The translations under genes were made by a program, and so were the position numbers. The notes under the pieces are model-generated. The model saw only the letters and a program-made list of their open reading frames with translations. It was not told the origin of the DNA and did not search any database. Positions 1 through 9,600 of a DNA stretch of 22,903 bases are shown piece after piece. Numbering within the stretch: position 1 is the first letter of the stretch; each line of letters opens with the position of its first letter. This stretch comes from a virus. Where the stretch lies: positions 1-22,903 of the IMG/VR virus record IMGVR_UViG_3300020395_000115. One strand, 5' to 3'.

Positions 1-687
1 GAAAAGAAACTTAAGGACTATACAGTAGCATCTGTTACACCTGTAGTAGTGGATCCTTCTATACTATACATTGAATTGGATTCGACTATTAGTTACAAGT
101 CTGCTAAAACGACTTTGACTAAAGCAGAACTACAAACAAAGGCAATTTCTGCAGTTGAAGGATACATCTCACAGTCTGAGACTGAAAAGTTTAATGGTAA
201 GTTCCGTCATAGTAAGTATGCCTCTGTTATTGATAATGCTGATCAGTCATTCACATCTAATGTAACGAATGTTACACTTAGAAAGGATTTCTATCCTACA
301 CTCAACTCTACCTTCTATTATGAGATGTGTTACTTGAATCAATTCAAGGATTCATGTGATGCTTCTGTATTAAAGTCAACAGGTTTTATTGTTAGTGAGT
401 ACCCTGCTTTCACAGTATATTTGGAAGATGATACAAAGGGAAAAATCGACCTATATAGACTAAACCCTCTAACTGGTGAAAAGATATACCTGGTCAAGGG
501 TGTGGGTGATATTAATTACACCAAAGGTGAAATACAACTATACAATCTAACTGTTATTAAAGGTAGCTTCACAGATAATAAAATTGAACTACGAGTAGAA
601 CCTGCATCAAGAGATGTAGATGCTGTTCGTGAAGTCTATCTTGATATCGATATCTCTAAATCCAAATTCAGTGCGGTTGCAGAATGA
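1..687 (+). CDS. gp6: Baseplate wedge subunit gp6, C-terminal 228 residues (5' truncated)
   Basis: The frame is open from base 1 to the TGA at 685-687, so the gene begins upstream of the window; the GTG at 49 is internal. In T4, gp6 (about 660 residues) forms the dimeric ring that ties six wedges around the baseplate hub. The visible part has the expected character of the gp6 C-terminal region: a stretch FRHSKYASVIDNADQS followed by SNVTNVTLRKDF, the 'small number of conserved turns then TSN-T-V-LRKD' pattern seen in gp6 and Baseplate_J-like proteins, and then an all-beta end. No signal peptide or membrane segment is seen. Its stop overlaps the next start (ATGA at 684-687), implying coupled translation with the gp7-like gene. 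The family call rests on remembered motifs plus the gp7-gp8 context. Confidence 0.82.
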   Translation, partial: EKKLKDYTVASVTPVVVDPSILYIELDSTISYKSAKTTLTKAELQTKAISAVEGYISQSETEKFNGKFRHSKYASVIDNADQSFTSNVTNVTLRKDFYPTLNSTFYYEMCYLNQFKDSCDASVLKSTGFIVSEYPAFTVYLEDDTKGKIDLYRLNPLTGEKIYLVKGVGDINYTKGEIQLYNLTVIKGSFTDNKIELRVEPASRDVDAVREVYLDIDISKSKFSAVAE

Positions 688-3600
688 ATGTAAAGTCGAG
701 AAATATCTCATCGCTGATTGAGAGTCAGATCCCACAATTTATTGTGGGTGAGTATCCTTTCTTCGTTAAGTTCCTTGAGTCCTATTATGCTCAACAGGAA
801 CTTAGTGGTGGTGTTCTTGACATCGTAACAAATTTAACAGAATATCGTGATATCAATTTTTATAGTAAAGATATTCTAAAACAGTCCTCGAAAACCACTG
901 CAGTGACTGGGTTCTCGGATACTACTATTTCGGTTGATAGTACAGATGGATTTCCCGATGAAGGACTTGCTAAAGTTGGTGATGAGATCTTTTTCTATCA
1001 AAGCAAGACTGATACATCATTTACAGAAATTTCAAGAGGAGTTAGTGGTAACACCTCTCTAGGTAATCTTTATAGCACTAGTACATTTGTATCAACTGAT
1101 GCAAAGACACATGCTAGTGGATCAACAGTACATAATATTAGTAATCTGTTCTTATATGCTCTTATCCAGAGTTTTGAGTCAGAATATCTTGCTGGTGTAC
1201 CTGAGAAGTATCTACGTGGTGAAATTGATAAGAGAACTCTTATTAAGCATATTTCTTCTTTCTATAAAGCAAAGGGTACTAAGCGTTCTATTCAGTTCAT
1301 TTTCAATTCTTTAATTGCATCTGATGATACTGATGTATACTATCCAAAAGATATTACATTAAAGTCATCTGAGTCTGATTGGATTACAGATTATACCCTC
1401 AAAGTTATTGCAGTGCAAGGGAACCCAGAGGATCTAGTAGGTAAGACTATTGTACAGTCTGGTGATGTATATGCTTCTGCTGTAGTTGATAATGTAAGAA
1501 AAGCACAGAGTGTAGATGGTACACAAATATGGGAGTTGATAATTGCCCCATCTAGTATCAATAATGTTTTCAGTGTAAGTAATAAGACTAAGTTAACAAA
1601 GGCAATTGATAATACCGACCAAGTTGGATCAAAGATATATGTCGATTCTACATTTGGTTGGGATAAGGAAGGAACTATATTAATTGGTAGTGAAGTCATT
1701 ACGTATTCAAGTAAGACTATCAAGCAGTATACAATCAAGTCTAGAGTTTCTACACAGACTCATAATGTCGGTACTATAATATATGATAACAAAAAGATTG
1801 TATCAGGTGATGTTCAGATCCTTGCTCTAGGAGTCGTTTATAACTTATCACCTAAAGCAAATGTACCATATGGTATAGAAGGTGAAACAGTTGTAGTCGA
1901 AGACTCTGGTTTTGATACCATAGATTCTATTATTAAGAATCAATTGGGACAAGTGAGATGGGAAATGAGCGATTCCACTGCGGTCTCATCTGGCGATCCT
2001 AGGACTCTAAGTGAGAACACTGATACCATACCTGGTATTGCAGAGGTATTCTCTGATGAGAATAATTATTACTTCTGTACAAATGGATTCCCTAAGAGAA
2101 CTGTATATTACAATCAGACCATAAGTGCTGACACCACACCAGTATCACAGTCTTTACTTAGAACGATAAGAAAGACACCACTTACCACTACCGAGGTTTA
2201 TCAATCTCCTAGAAAGGATATTGGTATCATGGTTGATGGTACGTTAGCTTACAGTTATAAAGATACAGGTAGTGTGTTCTTTGGTAAGTTAACAAAGATC
2301 ACTGTTAACAATCAGGGTAGTGCATATACTAGAGCACCATTTGTTCTTGTTAACAACACAGCATATAAAGCAACTGCTAATATGTCTGGAAGTGTTGTAG
2401 AAACGATATCTATTAATGATACTAGTTCTTATACAGTTGCACCTACCATAGACATTGTATCTGGTAGAAATGCAGTACTTACACCCGTTGTTACTGGTGG
2501 TGCTATTACTAGTTTAGTTATTGCTGATGCTGGTGAATACTATTCAGCACCACCTACAATTAGAATAGTAGATAAATTGGGGAAAGGTCGATTTGCTGAG
2601 TTCACTGCTGAAGTGTCTGCTACTGGTCAAATAACCTCTACTACACCAATAAACACTGGTAGTTTCTATACAACAGAGAATGTTGTTATACAAATCATTC
2701 CAGCTGGTTCTGGTGCTACTGCTACTTCATCTATCTTCGAGTGGGTTAAAAATAGATATGCCTATGCTACAAAAGATACTGAATATGGTTTCTCCCACCT
2801 TAATGATCAAGGTTTCTATAATTATGGTGTTCTATCTTATTCACCTAGTCTCCAAACATCCTTAAGTGATGATGGAACTAATCATTCTCCTATCATAGGA
2901 TATGCCTATGATGGTAATCCAATCTATGGTCCTTATGGATACACTGATGCTGCTGATTCATCTACTGCTATCATTAAGATGACTAGTGGTTATATTTTGA
3001 GAACTGCTAGACCAAATGGTCCTTCAGTAGCAACATATCCTTTAGGGTCATTCATACAAGACTATTACTATGCTGATAGAACATCTACACTTGATAAAAA
3101 CAATGGTCGTTATTGTGTAACACCAGACTATCCTGATGGTGTCTATGCTTATTTCGTTACTTTAGATAGTACAGATGTACCAGTCTATCCATATATCATA
3201 GGTAAGAACTTCTATTCTCTACCTCTTGCTTCTAACTACGATCAGAATCAAACACAAAACGATATTCCAACTGATGCAGTTCGTTTAAGAACTACCACAA
3301 GTCCTAATAATGGATTACAGGTACGAGCAGTAACGAAAGATACAGCACCAGGCAGTATATCTAATTTTACTGTATTCTCATCATCCAATAATTTTAAAGT
3401 TGGTTCAGAACTCTTCTTAGATAATTCTGGTACTGGTGGTACAGAAGCTTCTGGTACAGTTGAATCTATTAAAGGTAAAGACATCATTGAGGTTAGAGCA
3501 ACTGATAAGCAGAGAGTAGCAAAAGTTCAACTTACAGAGAACTGCTATGTATTCTCTGGAGATACTCTCACACAACCTTCTAGCGGTGCTTATGGTACTG

Positions 3601-6600
3601 TTGTTGGCGATGTACTAGACGGTAAGATTCTTGTCTTACAGGACGTTGTAGGCAACTTTGACGATAGTGGAATATTTGATGCTACTACATTATCAATTAA
3701 CATGGTTCTCAACACAAATGCCACCTTCACAAAGGGTGCAACCGTTGAGTTGACTAATGGTACTGTTAATCAAACTAACCCACCATCTATATTAGCAACA
3801 GGTGAAGTAATAGAATCTACTGATAAGAGAAACTCTGTTAAGGTTAAGGTTCTATCTGGTACGTTTGTACAAACAACAGGATATTACTTAAGAAGTGATA
3901 ACTTACTTAATACTGTTGGTGCAGAGATACTATCAACTAAGAGTTTAAGTACTGGATTGGTTCCATTCCAAGTTAATACTAACATTGCATTGGTTAAGAC
4001 TGATGGTGACCATGAACTAGGAATAGGAGATAAGATTTTCATATCTATTGACCCTAATGATTCTATTACAACTACTACCAAGTATGTACAGTTAGGTGCT
4101 ATACAAGAAATAGATGTAGAACCACCTACCTACAAGTCTGCATTAAATGATGCTGGTATAGGAAGAGTAGACCTTCTCAATAGTGGTGCAGATTATACAT
4201 CCAATACCTATACAGACATAGAACTTACTGGTGGTAAAGGTACTGGTGCTAAGGCAACTGTACTAGTGGTCAATAGTATAGTACAGACTGTAACAATTAC
4301 TACAAAGGGATCTGGATATGAGAAAGGAGATGTCCTTACCGTTGCTGATGTTGACTTAGTACGTTCTGCTGCTTCGACTAATACCAATAGATTAAGAGTA
4401 CGTGTAGATCATATTGGTTTTGCTGCTGGTGAGACTACTTTAAATCTAGACAGTATATTTGGTTTAAGTAAGAATGATCTTCTTACCGTTGGAGAAGAAG
4501 TCGTTAAGATTACTGATATAGGATCCACTTCTGTAACTGTCACAAGGGCACAAGAAGGAACTACTGATTCTGATCATTTTGATAACGAAGCAGTCACATT
4601 ATACAATACAGATTATAGATTTACTGTAGGTGAGTCTATAGCAGTTACTGGTAATACAGCATTAGATCCAAAAGTTCTTTCCTTTGCTAATAATAAATTA
4701 ACAGTTGAGCATAATAATAGTTTCTTTAATCAAGGAGATTTTGCTCCCTATAAGGTAACTACCCAATCTACTTTATTTGATGAGTCAGATCCTAAAAGAA
4801 CTCTTAAGATAACTGCTGTTTCGGAATTCAAAATCGTAACAAAAATTTCAGATTCTGTGAATGGTCCTTATACCATATCTCCAAATATTAACATACAAGA
4901 GTTTTATCAGTATAGATTCGACCTAAGTCACTTTACTAATGATAAATCTGAATTTATTATATCACCAAGTAAGAATGATAATATCATCGCTCCAGAGGTA
5001 GTTAATGTTGGTACACCTGGTCAACCTGATTCATATGCATATGTTAAGTTTGGATATGGAGCTCGACTAGGGACAATTGATCTAACTGGCACACTCACTA
5101 AGAGAGTTCCTAGGAGATATCAGAGATACTATTACAAATCTGTTGTAAGAACTACTGCTAATGGAGATGCAGAAATTCGTATCGGTCCTTCTACGTCTAT
5201 TGTAGATAGTGATAGTTTCATGGAGATTATCAATGATCCTTTACAGGGAAGACAGATAATCACAGATGCGTTAACAACTTCTGGTGATTCACAAGGACAA
5301 GCAGTATCATTTGTTACATCAGATAGATTTGTATATGAGATGTCTCAAGTACCTGAATGGTATGGTACTGGTACTCAGAAGTATACATCAGAATCAAGAT
5401 CTGCTATTGGTGGTATTGATAATATTAAAGTAGCGAATCTTGGATCTGGATATAAGCAAGTTCCTATTGTTAAGGGATGTGAGTTACACCCTGCTTATTC
5501 TTCAACTGTAACTGCTGAATGGGATTCTGTTAATAACAATATTGTTGGTGTAATTGTTGATACACCAGGTTCTAATTATTCTAAACCAATAGTAGTTGTA
5601 TCTGATGGTAATGGTACAGAAGCAGAGTTTGAGGTATTAAAAACTGCTGATAATAAAGTTGCTAGAGTTACAGTAATCAATAAAGGTAAAAACTATACAT
5701 ACAAACCATCTCTTAAAGTTGTAGAAGGAGATTTGAGAGCATATGCTTTAGGTGATTCTATTGGTATCACTAAGAATGTAGAGATGGAATTTAATGGTGC
5801 TGGTATCTGGGATGATACGTCTACCATTAGGAGACATTCTTGTAGTGATGTTCTTATTGTAGATACGACAGATAATTTCTTAAATGGTGAGCAAGTTAAG
5901 CAAGGAAATTCTATAGGACATGTTGTTCCTAATGGTTGGAGACCAGGATCTAACATACTCAAGATATCTGTTAAATCTGGAGAGTTTGTTAGTGGTACAC
6001 CTGTACTAGGTATTGCAAGTAAAGCATCAGGAAGTGTTCTTAAAGTATTGAAGACAGAATTTGATGTTGATCTTAGATCATACTATGATAATCTAGGAAC
6101 CTTTACTTCAGATAAAGGTAAGGTAGGTGTAAGAACACATAAGATAGCAGATAATAATTTCTATCAAGACTATTCATATGTTGTTGAGTCTAAGACAGAT
6201 ATTAATAAGTGGAGAGACTTAATTAAGGAGTCTGTACACCCTGCTGGATTTAAGTTATTTGGTGAGTTAAATGTAGATTCAAACGCTGCTGTATCAATCA
6301 GTAATAATTCTAAAACTAATCAAGTATCAACATTAAAACTCTGGAATGAGGAGACTAACAAAGTTACTGTTGGTGATACTAAGAGATATCATCAAACTGT
6401 AGTTAATCTATCAGAGAATATCAATCTTATTAGAGGAACTGGTTCTTTCACTGAAAAATCTTCTGATACATCTGGTATTATTGCTAGAGAGATTAAGTTA
6501 ACTCCAGCATTTGATGGAGATTTTGATGCTAATGGTAATATCTCTGGTACTAGAGAGTTTACTATAGTAGATGCAGGTACAAATGCACCTATAACTCCAT

Positions 6601-9600
6601 ATAATGCTATGGCGTTGACTATAACACTGGATGGTATATTACAAGAACCAGAAGTTGCATATACTCTTGATGCTAACAAGATAACATTTGCGAAAGCACC
6701 ATTTGGTCCTAGAACAGATAACAACGCTACAACTAAAGCAACTAAGTTTGTTGGAAGGTTATTCCAATTCAAAGATGCGTCTCAAAATGCGACTTATTTG
6801 AAAAAGATAAGACAGATTTTCCAGAGAGAAGGTACATGGATAGATGCTGCTAACCAATTACGTTTCAACAGAACATTTATTCAAGAAGAAGCAATTGGAT
6901 ATGTTAAAGCAATGTATCCATCACTAACTTGGAATACATTAGAATCTAAGTGTATGCGTGATATTGGATTACTCGTAGATTCTTATGAGCATGATTTAAG
7001 ATTTGGTGGTAATGCATCCACTTATGATGCTGCTAAGAAATACTTCAATGATGGTTCCTTAGCATACATCGATGCCCAGTTAACAGAAAGTATAGCAGCA
7101 TACGAGTACACAATGAATTTATGTGTTGCTGCAGCAAGGAACTGGGATTTATCAATGAAGAACTGTATTGTAACACAGGGTACTAACACTATAACTGTAC
7201 CATCAACATTAGGTATATGCATTGGTATGAATGTAAGTACAGGTAGTCAGTTTGCACCAGACACTACTGTTACTGAAATACTAAGTCCAACATCAATTAG
7301 AGTTTCTAGGGATGCAGAACTATCATATGCTGGTCAAACGATTACCACATTAGTTACTAATACTGGTAATACCAGTTATGGTCCTACAGTGATATCATCT
7401 ACTGGTACTTTGAATATATCACCTAGTGCTACTACAACTATCTACTCTTCAATTAATAATATTGATGAGGTTACCTTCTCATTTGCTAGGACAAATACTG
7501 GTAAGTTTATGGATGCTGCTAGATTGATCAGGAAGAATAAGAAGTATATTCAAGAAGAATCTCTTGGTTGGGTAAAAGCAACATATCCAAATTTAGTTAT
7601 TCCTGATGAAGATAAGTGTGAGAGAGATACTGGATATCTTATAGATGCTTATGTTTATCATTTACAATATGGTGGTAACTTCAATGTAGTAGATTTTGCA
7701 GAAAGATATTATACTGGATATACACTTTCACATATTGCTAGTCAAAAAGCAGAAAGTATAGCAGCATTTAACAAAGCTAAAGACCTTATGGTCGTAGCAA
7801 TGAAGAATAACCTTGGTGCTGGTACATATACTGCAATATCACCATTCACAGATGCTATTCTTCCTGATCCACAGGGTGTTTTATACATGTGTGCTGAAGT
7901 AGAGCAGACATTGGATACTTACAATACTATCGTTGCTAATGTAATTAATAAAGGACCATACACCATCGAGAAAGTATCTGATAACAATCAGAGAAATGGT
8001 AATTGGACAACAATGCAAACATTTAGTAATATTAACATTCTTGCTAAGGAAGATGTATTTACTGAATGTGCTGATGTTGTTTCTGCACTCAATTCTTTAT
8101 TCCTAAACGTCAAAGAAATTCTCAATGGTAATAGTGCTACTAAGTCTTTACCAGATTATTTCAATGGTGATAATACAGACTTTGAATTGTATTACACAGA
8201 TAATACTCCTGTTAAAACATCAGTTAAACAGGATCTATTTGTTGGTATTAATGGTATCTTCCAGAATGCTAAGTATGATGAGACATTCCCTAGATTAAAT
8301 TCTTATTATATCAAGAGATCTGCTGGTGCTAGTGATCCTGATAGAATTGTATTTGCAGAACCACCTAAGTGGGAACAGAAAGCAAACACATTAACTGTTC
8401 AGGAACCTCTTGCTGTAGAGAAGTTCTTTGCACACAATGTTGGTGGATATAAGAGATTAATAATTCAAGGTGAGAACTTTAATGGATCTACTCTTGGTCC
8501 TTTTGTTATGAGAGATGAAGAAGTAAAAGATGTTGTTGTAGTTGATGACGATAGATTCGTATTAGTGTTCGTTGATGGTATTTTACAAGAAAGAACACGT
8601 GCTTATAGTATTAATGAATCTTCAATCACATTTACACAACCACCAAGAGAGGGACAAAGAGTTGATATAGTTCTTTTAGTTGGTATTTCTACAGATCAGA
8701 TATTAGATGGATATAATATCGAACCCAATAACTTTATGAATGAGGTAACTGTAAATGTTACTGGATTGGATTCAGCGTATGATTCATTCTCTAATACGAA
8801 AGATGGTCAGATAATATGGCAATTTACAGATAATACATATCCTACTCCTGATGAGTATACCACTATAGGTATGGTAAGAGGTCATGGATTAGTATCTGGT
8901 GGTTGGGAATTTATTATGAGTGCTCAGAATCCTGATATAGATTTCACCAAACCTCTAAGAATTGCTGCTAACACTGACTATATAAATGCTTCTTACATTG
9001 AAGTAGATTTATCTACTGCTACTACTTCTGTAACATATGCTACAGAAGATGGTAGAAGAGTGATGAAGAAAGATACTGCTGGATGGTTATATGCTTCTGC
9101 ACGTCCTAATATGACTAATGTAGAACCAGGTGATAAGATTATTATTGATGGAGAAACTGATTACAGGACTGTTAAGAAGGTTCCTAGTAGAGTCAATCCA
9201 TTAGATTATGTTCCTGATACTCAAGCATCTAGTGCCAGTGTTGGAACTGTCACAGTCAGTAATTATAATGGTCTCTCAAGAGGAGAGGGATTGGATGTGA
9301 AAGCAGTATTGACTGGAGATGTTGTTACTTCCTTAACGTGGAATAAGAGAGATCTTAGTAGGAATCCAGATGCTTATCAATATGATACCCCACCAGTACT
9401 TAGTATTGAACCAGTTAATGATAATGGTGGAGGTGCTAAGGCACATGTTGTAGTTGATGGTGGTGAAGTTATTGATGTTATTCTTACTTCGGGTGGTAGT
9501 GGATATACTGCTATACCTACAGTTAATGTATCACGTGGATATAAGATTATAAAAGGTCATAGACAATTTGATAGTAAGTATACCAAATACATTGAACATA

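Noticed and set aside
49-51. GTG as the start of the first gene
   Set aside because: The same frame is open back to base 1 and gp6 homologues are much longer, so the gene is cut by the window edge.
6392-6772. Long open frame on the minus strand (also at 1391-1738, 11926-12273 and 13967-14374)
   Set aside because: These lie wholly inside well-supported + strand genes, show no family motif, and arise from the codon bias of the real frame.
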